Shown here: piece after piece, positions 26,116-34,858 of the stretch | Numbering within the stretch: the first letter of the stretch is position 1 | Layout: each line of letters starts with the position of its first letter | DNA from: Sinomicrobium sp. | GTDB lineage: Bacteria > Bacteroidota > Bacteroidia > Flavobacteriales > Flavobacteriaceae | DNA length: 64,000 nucleotides | NCBI GenBank assembly: GCA_029266035.1 | Contig: JAJUFH010000002.1 | Span: 1 to 64,000 of the forward strand | Direction of reading: 5' to 3' | Translations under genes and position numbers: made by a program | Notes under the pieces: model-generated | Database searches by the model: none | What the model saw: only the letters and a program-made list of their open reading frames with translations | Told to the model about the DNA's origin: nothing

Positions 26116-27198
26116 TTACGCTTTTAATATTTTCTCTTGGTGATTGATAGACTCCTGGTGAATAGCCTTAAACATTTTTAAGATAAACTCTTCACTAAGT
26201 CCTTTTTCCTGACCTTCCAGTATCATTCTACCGAGTATTTCGTTCCATCTTTTATTCTGGAGTATCGCGACGTTTTTCTGTTTTTTGAGCTGACCGATTT
26301 CGTCGGATATTCTCATTCGCTTACCTATAGTCTCAATCAGTCCGTTATCTATCACGTCGATTTGCGCGCGCAGTGTTCCGAGTTTGCTGTTGTACTCCGC
26401 TTCGGCATCGCTTTCCTTTCGTATTTTGAGATCTTTCATAATCTGGATCAATACGTCGGGAGTTACTTGTTGAGCTGCATCGCTCCACGCATTATCCGGA
26501 TCGTCGTGAGTTTCTATCATCAGTCCGTCGAAATTCAGATCGAGAGCGGTTTGAGACACATCGAAAATCATATCTCTATTTCCGGTGATATGAGACGGAT
26601 CGCATATCAGAGGTAAGTCGGGGAATCTGCTCTGAAGTTCGATAGCTAGTTGCCACTCGGGTATATTGCGGTATTTGCTTTTTTCATAGGTGGAAAATCC
26701 GCGGTGGATGACACCGAGTTTTTTGATATCTGCAGTATACAGTCGTTCTATACCTCCCAGCCATAGAGACAGATCGGGGTTTACCGGGTTTTTGACTAGT
26801 ACTACCTTATCTGTTCCCTTCAGGGCATCGGCTATTTCCTGTACAATAAATGGGCTTACAGTAGATCGTGCTCCTATCCACAACAAGTCTATATCGTGTT
26901 CCAAAGCCAATTGTACATGAGCAGCATTGGCCACTTCGGTACCTACGAGCATTCCGGTTTCTTCCTTGGCTCTTTGCAACCATTTCAGTCCTAATGCACC
27001 TACACCTTCAAAATTTCCGGGACGGGTACGGGGTTTCCATATTCCTGCGCGGAGATAGGTTACATCGGTGTCTTTTAAGGCGTGTGCTATACGCAGTACT
27101 TGCTCTTCAGTTTCTGCACTACAGGGCCCTGCAATGACCAAGGGATGATCTAACCCCAGGTCGTTCAGCCACGTTCTCATCTCTTTCGAATTTTCCAT
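26116..27198 (-). CDS. DAHP synthase fused to type II chorismate mutase
   Basis: Bifunctional enzyme at the entry and branch point of aromatic synthesis. Residues about 1-255 form a DAHP synthase barrel: VIAGPCSAETEEQVL, RAGIWKPRTRPGNFEG, WIGARSTVSPF, ICDPSHITGNRD. Residues about 270-350 form an AroQ-type chorismate mutase: LRAQIDVIDNGLIETIGKRM, KKQKNVAILQNKRW. The fusion probably lets prephenate or chorismate pathway flux regulate the synthase. It sits 29 bp after tyrA in the operon. Confidence 0.94.
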   Translation of the reverse strand: MENSKEMRTWLNDLGLDHPLVIAGPCSAETEEQVLRIAHALKDTDVTYLRAGIWKPRTRPGNFEGVGALGLKWLQRAKEETGMLVGTEVANAAHVQLALEHDIDLLWIGARSTVSPFIVQEIADALKGTDKVVLVKNPVNPDLSLWLGGIERLYTADIKKLGVIHRGFSTYEKSKYRNIPEWQLAIELQSRFPDLPLICDPSHITGNRDMIFDVSQTALDLNFDGLMIETHDDPDNAWSDAAQQVTPDVLIQIMKDLKIRKESDAEAEYNSKLGTLRAQIDVIDNGLIETIGKRMRISDEIGQLKKQKNVAILQNKRWNEILGRMILEGQEKGLSEEFILKMFKAIHQESINHQEKILKA

Positions 27199-27226
27199 AA
27201 TCGTTTTAATTTGTATTCCGGTTTTA

Positions 27227-28099
27227 CTATTTTTTATCAGAGGCGGGAACGGATATTCCCTTTAATATTTCCTTAATTCTGTTGGTATTTTCCATCTCCT
27301 TAAAAATCCCTTCAAAATCACCTTCTTCCATCAGCGTTCTGAAGTGCTGTAGATTGGCTATATATTCGTCAAGGGTCTCCATAACATTAGCTTTGTTTTG
27401 CTCAAAAATGGGTGCCCACATAGCGGGAGAGCTTTTTGCCAATCTCACTGTACTCTCAAAACCACTCCCTGCCATGTCAAAAATATCACGTTCGTTCTTT
27501 TCTTTTTCGATAACGGTCTTTCCCAACATAAAAGAGCTGATATGTGACAAATGTGACACATAGGCTATATGTCGGTCGTGAGCTGCCGGATCCATATAAC
27601 GGATGCGCATTCCTATATCGGAAAAGAGTTTCAGTGCCCTTTCCTGTAGTTTGAATGCCGTTTTTTCTACCTCACAGATAATGTTTACCTTGTCTTTGTA
27701 CAATCCTCTCAACGCAGCCGAAGGTCCGGAAAATTCGGTACCCGCTATGGGGTGAGCCGCAAGAAAATTACGGCGTTTAGGATGTGAAGCCAGTGCTTCA
27801 CACACTTGCAACTTAGTTGAGCCCGCATCGCAAACCACAGCGTTGTCAGACACCCGGTCGAGGACCTCCTTAAGCAAGTCTATACTAGCGTTTACCGGCA
27901 CTGCGACTATAACCACATCTGCTTTATCCAAATCGTCTACAGTAGCTTTTTGGTCTATCAATCCCAATTCCAATGCCTGCTCCAGGTGATCTTCGTTACG
28001 GTCTATTCCGTACACTCTAGTCTCCTCACAAACTTCTCGGATATCCAGAGCAAAAGACCCTCCTATAAGCCCGAGTCCTATTACAAATACATTTGTCAT
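27227..28099 (-). CDS. tyrA: Prephenate dehydrogenase
   Basis: Oxidative decarboxylation of prephenate to 4-hydroxyphenylpyruvate for tyrosine. The Rossmann motif is VIGLGLIGGSFALDI. The catalytic-region signature HPIAGTEFSGPSAA and the helical C-terminal domain (SHLSHISSFMLGK) fit the TyrA family. 290 residues with no ACT domain. It is preceded by the aminotransferase (20 bp) and followed by DAHP synthase/CM. Confidence 0.94.
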   Translation of the reverse strand: MTNVFVIGLGLIGGSFALDIREVCEETRVYGIDRNEDHLEQALELGLIDQKATVDDLDKADVVIVAVPVNASIDLLKEVLDRVSDNAVVCDAGSTKLQVCEALASHPKRRNFLAAHPIAGTEFSGPSAALRGLYKDKVNIICEVEKTAFKLQERALKLFSDIGMRIRYMDPAAHDRHIAYVSHLSHISSFMLGKTVIEKEKNERDIFDMAGSGFESTVRLAKSSPAMWAPIFEQNKANVMETLDEYIANLQHFRTLMEEGDFEGIFKEMENTNRIKEILKGISVPASDKK

Positions 28100-28119
28100 T
28101 TCAATAGCTTTTTCTCTGG

Positions 28120-29265
28120 TTACAACCTACTGATGGCTTCTTCTATTTTTTCTTCGGGAGTACACAGTGAAAAGCGTATATAACCCTGACCGTTTTTACC
28201 AAAAATAGTTCCCGGAGTAATAAAAATATGCTTGTCGTAAAGTATGCTGTCGATAAATTCTTCAGCCTCGCTAACTCCTTCGGGCAAACGCGCCCAGACA
28301 AACATTCCCACCGCGTCTTTGCTGTATGAACAGTCCAGTTTTTCAACCAGTTTGTATATGAGTTCTCTACGTTTGGCATACACGTCATTCATCTCTTTAT
28401 ACCAGTTGTCGGAACACTGTAATGCTGCAACAGCTCCCTTCTGTATACCGTAAAACATTCCGCTGTCCATATTGCTCTTTACTTTGAGCACTGCATCTAT
28501 ATGGTCTGCACTTCCCAGCACCATCCCCACACGCCATCCGGCCATATTAAAGGTCTTGCTCAGCGAATTCAACTCCATCGCCACTTCTTTGGCTCCATCT
28601 ACCTGTAGTATACTTCGAGGATTGTTGTTGAGCACAAAACTATACGGATTGTCGTTTACCAGCAATATATTGTTTCGCTTTGCAAAAGCCACCAATTTGT
28701 CGTAAAGCTCAGTGTTGCCATTTGTCCCTGTGGGCATATGTGGATAGTTGAGCCACATGAGTTTTACCCGAGAGAGGTCTGTGCTTTCCAGAGCATCCAA
28801 ATCGGGCAGCCACCCTTGGGCTTCCGTAAGATCGTAATACCTGGGTGTAGCACCTACCAACCGAGTTACCGAAGTATAAGTGGGATATCCCGGATCGGGA
28901 ATAAGCACCTCATCTCCTTCGTTCAGAAAAGCCAGTGAAATATGCATTATACCTTCCTTAGACCCCATAAGTGGCAGCACTTCTCGGTTGCTGTCCAGTG
29001 CTACTCCGAAATGCTTGCGGTAAAAACCGGCCATATTTTCGCGTAACTCAGGCAGTCCTTGATAGCTTTGATATTGATGCGCCATAGGGTCGCTCACCGA
29101 ATTTTTCAGGGCATCGATCACCTCTGGTGCAGGGTGGAGATCCGGACTTCCTATTCCCATATTAATCACAGGATTCCCCTCAGCTATCAGTTGTCGTACC
29201 TCGCGGAGTTTCCTAGAGAAGTAGTATTCTTCTACTGTATTTAGTCGTTGTGCAACTGCTATCAT
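28120..29265 (-). CDS. Class I/II PLP aminotransferase, likely aromatic
   Basis: 381-residue fold-type I aminotransferase. The PLP Lys is in ELNSLSKTFNMAGWRVGM; other conserved parts are NYPHMPTGTNG and the C-terminal YIRFSLC. By its place between pheA and tyrA (4-bp overlap with pheA) it probably makes phenylalanine and tyrosine from the keto acids, but sequence alone would also allow related activities such as LL-diaminopimelate-type transfer. Confidence 0.88.
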   Translation of the reverse strand: MIAVAQRLNTVEEYYFSRKLREVRQLIAEGNPVINMGIGSPDLHPAPEVIDALKNSVSDPMAHQYQSYQGLPELRENMAGFYRKHFGVALDSNREVLPLMGSKEGIMHISLAFLNEGDEVLIPDPGYPTYTSVTRLVGATPRYYDLTEAQGWLPDLDALESTDLSRVKLMWLNYPHMPTGTNGNTELYDKLVAFAKRNNILLVNDNPYSFVLNNNPRSILQVDGAKEVAMELNSLSKTFNMAGWRVGMVLGSADHIDAVLKVKSNMDSGMFYGIQKGAVAALQCSDNWYKEMNDVYAKRRELIYKLVEKLDCSYSKDAVGMFVWARLPEGVSEAEEFIDSILYDKHIFITPGTIFGKNGQGYIRFSLCTPEEKIEEAISRL

Positions 29266-30089
29266 GATTTTGCATTTTTGTATTCTCCGAGTATCTTAAA
29301 CTCGTCTGTCATAATCCCGAGTAGTGATTTTGCTTTCTTAAAATCGTCGTATTTCTCAAAAGTCACATCTACAAAAAAGGAATATTTCCAGGGTGTTTCT
29401 ATAACGGGAAGGGATTGTATTTTGGTAAGGTTTAGTCGGCAATCGCTCATCACATTGAGCACCGTAGCCAGGCTTCCTCTTTTGTGTTCTGTCTTAAATT
29501 TTATCGAAGCCTTATTGATCTCCGCTTCGGGCAATACCGAGTTTTGTGTCTGTACGACGACAAAACGGGTGGAATTATCTTGAATGGTCTGAATATTTTC
29601 TGCCAGTATTTCCATATTGAAGAGTTCGGCAGCTGTTTTGCTGGCTATGGCTCCGATTGAAGTGATCTCGCCTTGGCGTATTCTCCGCGCTGTCTCAGCC
29701 GTATCGACATCTTCTACCAATTTGATATGGGGATACTCCCTAAAAAACTTCTTGCACTGCAACAAGGCCATAGGGTGTGAATGCACCTCTTTAATTTCGG
29801 CTATGCTTTGGCCGGGAAGAGCCATCAGATTGTGGTGTATGTTTACATAGTGTTCCCCTATGATGTGCAGGTTATTGTTGTCGATAAGAGCGTAATTGGG
29901 AATAATAGAACCCGCTATAGAATTCTCTATGGCCATAACAGCCACGTCTGAACTCTTGTCGAGCAGACAGTCTACCAGTTTGTCGAAAGAAAGACATTCG
30001 AGTACTTCTGTATTTCCACCGAAAAACTCTCTGGCTACCTGGTGATGAAAAGAACCCCTAACCCCTTGTATGGCTATCTTTCTTTTCAT
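29262..30089 (-). CDS. pheA: Prephenate dehydratase with ACT domain
   Basis: Converts prephenate to phenylpyruvate. The dehydratase domain (about 1-185) has GVRGSFHHQVAREFF, MAIENSIAGSI and DNSTRFVVV, which carries the catalytic Thr. The C-terminal ACT domain (about 195-270) has HKRGSLATVLNVMSD and ESLPVIETPWKYSFFVD-like motifs, consistent with Phe feedback inhibition. 275 residues. First structural gene of the aromatic operon, about 100 nt after a Phe-rich leader ORF and an attenuator terminator. Confidence 0.94.
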   Translation of the reverse strand: MKRKIAIQGVRGSFHHQVAREFFGGNTEVLECLSFDKLVDCLLDKSSDVAVMAIENSIAGSIIPNYALIDNNNLHIIGEHYVNIHHNLMALPGQSIAEIKEVHSHPMALLQCKKFFREYPHIKLVEDVDTAETARRIRQGEITSIGAIASKTAAELFNMEILAENIQTIQDNSTRFVVVQTQNSVLPEAEINKASIKFKTEHKRGSLATVLNVMSDCRLNLTKIQSLPVIETPWKYSFFVDVTFEKYDDFKKAKSLLGIMTDEFKILGEYKNAKS

Positions 30090-30132
30090 AGTGTTGCGAT
30101 TGGTTGCATCTTTACTGTTTTACTTTTTTCAC

Positions 30133-30160
30133 AAAAAAAAATCCCGGAATTTTCCGGGAC
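30133..30160 (-). terminator. Attenuator terminator in front of pheA
   Basis: On the minus strand TCCCGGAA-aa-TTCCGGGA is followed by nine T residues, a textbook intrinsic terminator, yet it lies between promoter and pheA. Its 5' arm GTCCCG (30160-30155) is also perfectly complementary to CGGGAC (30204-30199) inside the leader ORF. Adjacent TTAT/ATAA and CTAT/ATAG pairings extend this alternative antiterminator. Confidence 0.85.
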
Positions 30161-30190
30161 TTGTTATCTATATATCATGCTCAAAATAGC

Positions 30191-30268
30191 CTATAACTGT
30201 CCCGTTCTTCCTTTAAAAAAATAAAAGAAGAAAAAATAAAAGTTCCAGTTATAAACAGTTTGAGTCAT
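30191..30268 (-). CDS. Phe-rich leader peptide of the aromatic operon
   Basis: 25-codon ORF, too short for the ORF track. Its core reads NWNFYFFFFYFFK: in total seven Phe, three Tyr and one Trp, a composition expected of an aromatic amino acid attenuator. Upstream TATAACTG codes for part of the leader before the Phe run and is complementary to CAGTTATA at the leader's end, giving the 1:2 pairing of classical attenuation. Stalling at Phe codons would free CGGGAC to form the antiterminator. Position between promoter and terminator supports it strongly. Confidence 0.85.
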   Translation of the reverse strand: MTQTVYNWNFYFFFFYFFKGRTGQL

Positions 30269-30290
30269 TCGTTCATTCTATTTGACGCTG

Positions 30291-30320
30291 CTAAAGTAAT
30301 TATAAATATGAAACGGACAA
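30291..30320 (-). promoter_or_regulatory. Promoter of the pheA leader and operon
   Basis: On the minus strand TTG (30320-30318), a 19-nt spacer, then TACTTTAG (30298-30291), one mismatch from TAnnTTTG. Transcription would start around 30284, some 15 nt before the leader ATG. Confidence 0.6.
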
Positions 30321-30494
30321 GTGATTGGTGATATTTTTTTTGTTTTTTCACAAAAAGATCAATTCACATCCTTATTTCCGTCTGTTTACCACACTTATTT
30401 GGCTGTAATCAGTCCCGTTTATTATAGCCGAGACGACTAGTATCATCGTTTCCAGTGTTTTTTAAAGGACAAACTCCTCAGCTATTTGCAGTTC

Positions 30495-31190
30495 TCATTC
30501 TTTCTTTTCCCGAAACGAGATTTGGGTCAAGCCGTCTTCAGAAGCAAATGTTTTGTAATAAGCACTCAGCTCTTTTGCTTTCACTTCTATGGTTTGCTCT
30601 TCAAAATCACTGCTGTTCATCTGTTCGATAGGGCGTGCCGTTTTGCTCATTTCAATACTTTTTGCCAGATGGTAGGTATCACCATCTATGCTGACTACTT
30701 TAAAACAACCAAATTCTCCTTGCATTCCTAGCGGATTTCCCTTTTCTTTATAAACTTCTATACGTCCGAGGTAGATATCACCTGGGTGTAGCTGCGTCAA
30801 TTCGGCACGTCGTTTTTCGTGTTGCTCTGTCCGTTCGGGCGCTGCGACTAGTCCGTCATAAGCGAGGTAACCAAACAGCACTAATGCACCGAGAAGAAAA
30901 ATCCAACCGACAACTGTAAGTCTAAACACGGATTTTTGAAGTGGAATCTGCTCCAGCTCCCTTTGTGCAAAGGTTTTCATCGGTTCGGTCCACTTCCGTC
31001 TGGGCACTGTTTTCCCTGTAGCGGTCTCTATATATCGAAAATACACCCTTTTGTTTTTTGTCACAAAAAAGGCTGTACTCGTCTCTCGCTGAAAAAGGTC
31101 GAGCAGCATATGATTACCTGGGTTCTCAAGATTTTCCAGGTTATTGGCATCGACTCGCTTTACACTGATATCTGTTATTCTTATCCACAT
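30495..31190 (-). CDS. Single-pass membrane protein of unknown function
   Basis: 231 residues. A soluble N-terminal part (about 1-90) is followed by one strong transmembrane helix (LTVVGWIFLLGALVLFGYLAY, about 100-120). The C-terminal domain (about 130-231) contains GDIYLGRIEVYKEKGNPLGMQGEFGCFKVV and a Glu/Lys-rich end. No family was recognised. It begins 42 bp after the symporter gene and may be co-transcribed with it. Confidence 0.7.
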   Translation of the reverse strand: MWIRITDISVKRVDANNLENLENPGNHMLLDLFQRETSTAFFVTKNKRVYFRYIETATGKTVPRRKWTEPMKTFAQRELEQIPLQKSVFRLTVVGWIFLLGALVLFGYLAYDGLVAAPERTEQHEKRRAELTQLHPGDIYLGRIEVYKEKGNPLGMQGEFGCFKVVSIDGDTYHLAKSIEMSKTARPIEQMNSSDFEEQTIEVKAKELSAYYKTFASEDGLTQISFREKKE

Positions 31191-31232
31191 ACTAGTCTAT
31201 GGTTAACGATTTAATCCTACTAATCTCTGGAC

Positions 31233-32909
31233 TTACCAGAACAAGGCATAGAACATCGCTACAATGAGCAAGATTGCAAAAGCACCTATATTGAATGCCG
31301 GTCCGGTTTTAAACATAGATTTGCTTATCGCGATAGCCTTAGGGTGATCTTTACCTTTGCTTTCTGTATAGCTCACTACAATCATGATTAGCATGGTAAT
31401 AATCCAGGTTATCATCATCTGGTTCATAAAAGGCAACTCAACAAACAGTGGACTGTGTATCCAGCCATTGGGTCCGACTTTAAAATACAGGGCGATAGGA
31501 ATAGAGGCCAACACCCCGATAATAGCGGCTCTACTGGTTGTTTTCTTCCAGAACAGCCCCAACATGAACACTGCGAGTATACCCGGACTCACCAAACCTG
31601 TGTACTCTTGGATATATTGGAATACCTGCCCTAGATTGGCCAGTTGTGGAGCCAAAATAACGGCTACTACCAAGGCTAAAGCAGCGGACAAACGCCCTAC
31701 TCTTACCAATTTTTTCTCCGAAGCGTTTTTCTGGATATAAGGTTTGTAAATATCCATGGTAAAAATGGTCGCCGTAGAGTTGAGCATAGACGCGATAGAG
31801 GAAACAATGGCAGCAGCCAATGCCGAAACCACTAATCCTTTTATTCCTGCGGGGACAAACTCGCGTATCAACCAAGGGGCAGCGTTATCGTTAATTATCG
31901 CACCAGAAGTACTAAAGAATGAAGAGGATGCTGAAGCCTGTGTAATATTTCCTTCCGGATCCATATTCATTACATAAGCTATGATACCGGGAATCACCAC
32001 CATAAGGGGAATCAGTATCTTTAAAAAGCCGGCAAGGATAATTCCCTTCTGGGATTCGCGCAAACTCTTGGCTGCCAAAGTACGTTGAATAATGTACTGA
32101 TTAAAGCCCCAGTAATACAGGTTGGCCACCCAAAGTCCGCCAATAAGCACGGCTATACCCGGCAAATCCCACCAAGCGTCTTTTCCGTTGGGTGTAAAAA
32201 TCTCGCCTTTTTCAAGAATCATGGAGAATTTCTGTGGCACTTTTTCATAGAGTTCTACCATTCCAGAAACCGCACTACCATCGGTAGAAATATGAGTCAG
32301 TCCAATATAGGTAGTGATAAGACCACCGATTACGAGCAGCACTACCTGTACCACATCGGTCCAAGCCACCGCCGAGAGTCCTCCGTATAAGGAGTAGGCT
32401 GCTGCGAAGAGAGCCAGCCCGAATATAGTCCACAAAAACAAGGATCCGTCTCCTGTTCCGAGTATGGTATCGAGAGCCGTAGCTCCGAGATACAGTACCG
32501 AAGTGAGGTTTACAAAAACAAAGAGACACACCCAAAATACCGCTAATATGGTTTTTAAGGTTTTGTTGTAGCGTACTTCTACGAATTCGGGTATGGTATA
32601 CAGCTTTTTCTCGATAAAAATAGGAAGGAAATACTTCCCTACAACCAACAGAGTGATGGCAGCCATCCACTCGTACGAAGCTATAGCTAGCCCAATGGCA
32701 AATCCCGATCCGGACATCCCTATAAACTGTTCAGCAGAAATATTGGCAGCGATAAGTGATGCACCTATGGCCCACCAAGGCAGTGATTTACTCGCTAGAA
32801 AATAATCTTCGGAGGTTTCTCCTTTTCCTCTCGACACCCATAAGCCTATACCTATGATGAGCACGGCATAAGCTGCAAATATAATTTTGTCAAGTAATCC
32901 GAATTCCAT
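31233..32909 (-). CDS. Sodium/solute symporter (SSS family, SGLT-like)
   Basis: 558-residue inner-membrane protein with about 14 hydrophobic helices. Family signatures near the N-terminus are SRGKGETSEDYFLASKSLPWW and GASLIAANISAEQFIGMSG, the sodium-site region of SGLT-type transporters. GGLSAVAWTDVVQ lies in the middle. A sugar is the most common substrate of such long Bacteroidota members, but no catabolic genes are nearby to confirm it. Confidence 0.88.
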   Translation of the reverse strand: MEFGLLDKIIFAAYAVLIIGIGLWVSRGKGETSEDYFLASKSLPWWAIGASLIAANISAEQFIGMSGSGFAIGLAIASYEWMAAITLLVVGKYFLPIFIEKKLYTIPEFVEVRYNKTLKTILAVFWVCLFVFVNLTSVLYLGATALDTILGTGDGSLFLWTIFGLALFAAAYSLYGGLSAVAWTDVVQVVLLVIGGLITTYIGLTHISTDGSAVSGMVELYEKVPQKFSMILEKGEIFTPNGKDAWWDLPGIAVLIGGLWVANLYYWGFNQYIIQRTLAAKSLRESQKGIILAGFLKILIPLMVVIPGIIAYVMNMDPEGNITQASASSSFFSTSGAIINDNAAPWLIREFVPAGIKGLVVSALAAAIVSSIASMLNSTATIFTMDIYKPYIQKNASEKKLVRVGRLSAALALVVAVILAPQLANLGQVFQYIQEYTGLVSPGILAVFMLGLFWKKTTSRAAIIGVLASIPIALYFKVGPNGWIHSPLFVELPFMNQMMITWIITMLIMIVVSYTESKGKDHPKAIAISKSMFKTGPAFNIGAFAILLIVAMFYALFW

Positions 32910-33020
32910 ACAGTTGTTGTTTATTGGTATTTTTTACGGTGGTTTCTAAAAAAATCTGCTAAAGATAAAAGTTATATTTTAATCGACTAGCACATCAAAT
33001 GATTTTAAGTGTAAAAAAGA

Positions 33021-33028
33021 CAAAGATA
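33021..33028 (-). promoter_or_regulatory. Putative -7 element for the symporter gene
   Basis: On the minus strand TATCTTTG matches TAnnTTTG, about 112 nt before the symporter ATG in the divergent gap with gldA. The -33 element is not obvious. Confidence 0.4.
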
Positions 33029-33071
33029 ATATTATTTGTCAGTTATTTGTTCACTCTTGGCTCTCGTTTTG

Positions 33072-33079
33072 TATTTTTG
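33072..33079 (+). promoter_or_regulatory. Putative -7 element for gldA
   Basis: TATTTTTG matches TAnnTTTG, 28 nt before the gldA ATG. A TTTG lies upstream at 33046-33049 but with a 22-nt rather than 19-nt spacer. Confidence 0.45.
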
Positions 33080-33107
33080 ACTGTGACAAAAACGACAACG
33101 GTACAAA

Positions 33108-34016
33108 ATGTCTATAGACCTCAGTAATATCACAAAGAATTACGGAAACCGGAAAGCTCTGGACGCTGTTTCCTTTTCGATAAAAAAGGGGGAGATTGTA
33201 GGATTACTGGGACCCAACGGAGCTGGGAAATCCACTTTAATGAAGACCCTCACCACCTATATTCGCCCCACATCGGGTTCTGCTGCGGTAAATGGCTTTG
33301 ACATTCTCAGCCAAAAAAAGGAAGTACAGCAAAGTATAGGTTATCTGCCCGAGCACAACCCACTATACTTGGATATGTATGTACGGGAATACCTAAATTT
33401 TACGGCTTCACTGTATCGCACATCGAATAAAAGGATTGGAAAGGAGGCCGTAGAACGCGCATTAGAGCTCACCGGACTCCAATCGGAAGCCTATAAAAAA
33501 ATAGGTCAGCTCTCTAAAGGATACAGACAGCGAACCGGACTTGCCGCTGCCGTGATACACGATCCGGAGGTACTGATTCTCGACGAGCCTACCACAGGAC
33601 TCGATCCGAATCAGATTATTGAAATCAGGAAGTTGATTCGAAATGCAGGAAGGGAAAAAACCGTACTACTGTCTACTCATATCATGCAGGAAGTAGAGGC
33701 CATGTGCGATCGGGTAATCATTATAAACCGCGGACAGGTAGTGGCTGATAAACAGCTTTCTGTCCTCAAAGAGGGTGAAGCGCAGGTGGTTGAAGTGGAG
33801 TTTGACTTTCTGGTAGAACCGCGTCTGCTGCAAGATCTGCCCTATATAACCGAAGTAAACAACATATACGATTGCGTATATGAACTGCACTTCAAAACCT
33901 CTATCGATATGCGACCTGCCATTTTTGATTTTGCACACGACAACGGACTAAAAACACTGCAGCTCCACCACAAAAATCGAAATTTGGAAAGCTTGTTCCG
34001 GGAACTGACACGGTAA
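33108..34016 (+). CDS. gldA: Gliding-motility ABC transporter ATPase GldA
   Basis: 302-residue ATPase of the GldA-GldF-GldG transporter, associated with Bacteroidota gliding and secretion. Walker A GPNGAGKST, signature LSKGYRQR, Walker B VLILDEPTTGLDPNQI and STHIMQEVEAMCDR are present. The N-terminal MSIDLSNITKNYGNRKALD and the ~90-residue C-terminal tail fit GldA. gldF and gldG are not adjacent, as in many relatives where gldA stands apart. Confidence 0.88.
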   Translation: MSIDLSNITKNYGNRKALDAVSFSIKKGEIVGLLGPNGAGKSTLMKTLTTYIRPTSGSAAVNGFDILSQKKEVQQSIGYLPEHNPLYLDMYVREYLNFTASLYRTSNKRIGKEAVERALELTGLQSEAYKKIGQLSKGYRQRTGLAAAVIHDPEVLILDEPTTGLDPNQIIEIRKLIRNAGREKTVLLSTHIMQEVEAMCDRVIIINRGQVVADKQLSVLKEGEAQVVEVEFDFLVEPRLLQDLPYITEVNNIYDCVYELHFKTSIDMRPAIFDFAHDNGLKTLQLHHKNRNLESLFRELTR

Positions 34017-34067
34017 TTTTTGCAATCTGAACTATAGGCGCAAAACACAACCGATTGCCATATTTCA

Positions 34068-34817
34068 TTATTCCCTGAATAACAACTCTCCTCGATAGTG
34101 GGTTTGAACTTCCGTTAGCTCTGGTTTGTTTACTGCAATTACATTCCCTGTACCGTAAATATCACCTTTCAAGCGATAGGTCGGATTTACAACAATATCG
34201 TTGGAACCTCGGTGGTAAAAGTTCACTTCGGTTGCTGTGAGCTCTTCGGCTTCCACACGAGAGTTTCCGGCAGCGAGGTAAATATCCAATTTCTCTGTAG
34301 TGCCACTGAGATAACAGTTGGAAAGGTTGTTGAACAATACACTGATGCTGGCATTCTCAACGCGTAGATAGAAATTACCGGTATTGTTGTAGTCGGTTCC
34401 GTAATCTTCTGAAACAATCCGCAGTGAAGGATAGGTCAATACCCCCTGCGAACGTATATCGAACTGTGTAGAACTCCTAATTTCGGAAAGGGCTGGAGCC
34501 GACACATACACCACGGTGTTGTCGTATTCACGGAAAAGATTGCAACTGGTTTCATCAGACAACAACAGTCGATTCTCTTTTACCTCAACCTTGATATCGT
34601 CTATCAAATTTTTCCCGGTTTTAACCACCACGCTGTATTCCTCATCTTCCCGGATAACCACCTGCACTCCCTCTCCTGCCGTAATCGCCGAAAAAGGAGC
34701 GACATCGATCTCTCTACTCACGGTATAGCCTGCCAATTTAACACAGTCGCTCCCCCCTTCGCTATCACAGGAAAACATCCAGAACACTAAAAGATATAAG
34801 AGTGTTTTTTTTACCAC
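34068..34817 (-). CDS. Head-GIN domain lipoprotein (DUF2807)
   Basis: 249-residue exported protein. The signal ends in the lipobox-like MFSCDSEGG. The rest is a repetitive beta-helix-like domain (FSAITAGEGVQVVIRED, VKVEVKENRLLLSDE, SEIRSSTQFDIRSQG, GNVIAVNKPEL) typical of DUF2807 adhesin-like proteins. Function unknown. It is probably last in a run with the PagL-like gene. Confidence 0.8.
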   Translation of the reverse strand: MVKKTLLYLLVFWMFSCDSEGGSDCVKLAGYTVSREIDVAPFSAITAGEGVQVVIREDEEYSVVVKTGKNLIDDIKVEVKENRLLLSDETSCNLFREYDNTVVYVSAPALSEIRSSTQFDIRSQGVLTYPSLRIVSEDYGTDYNNTGNFYLRVENASISVLFNNLSNCYLSGTTEKLDIYLAAGNSRVEAEELTATEVNFYHRGSNDIVVNPTYRLKGDIYGTGNVIAVNKPELTEVQTHYRGELLFRE

Positions 34818-34858
34818 AACCTATTTATTTTTTTATCCGACCGAGTATTTCAAGCACA

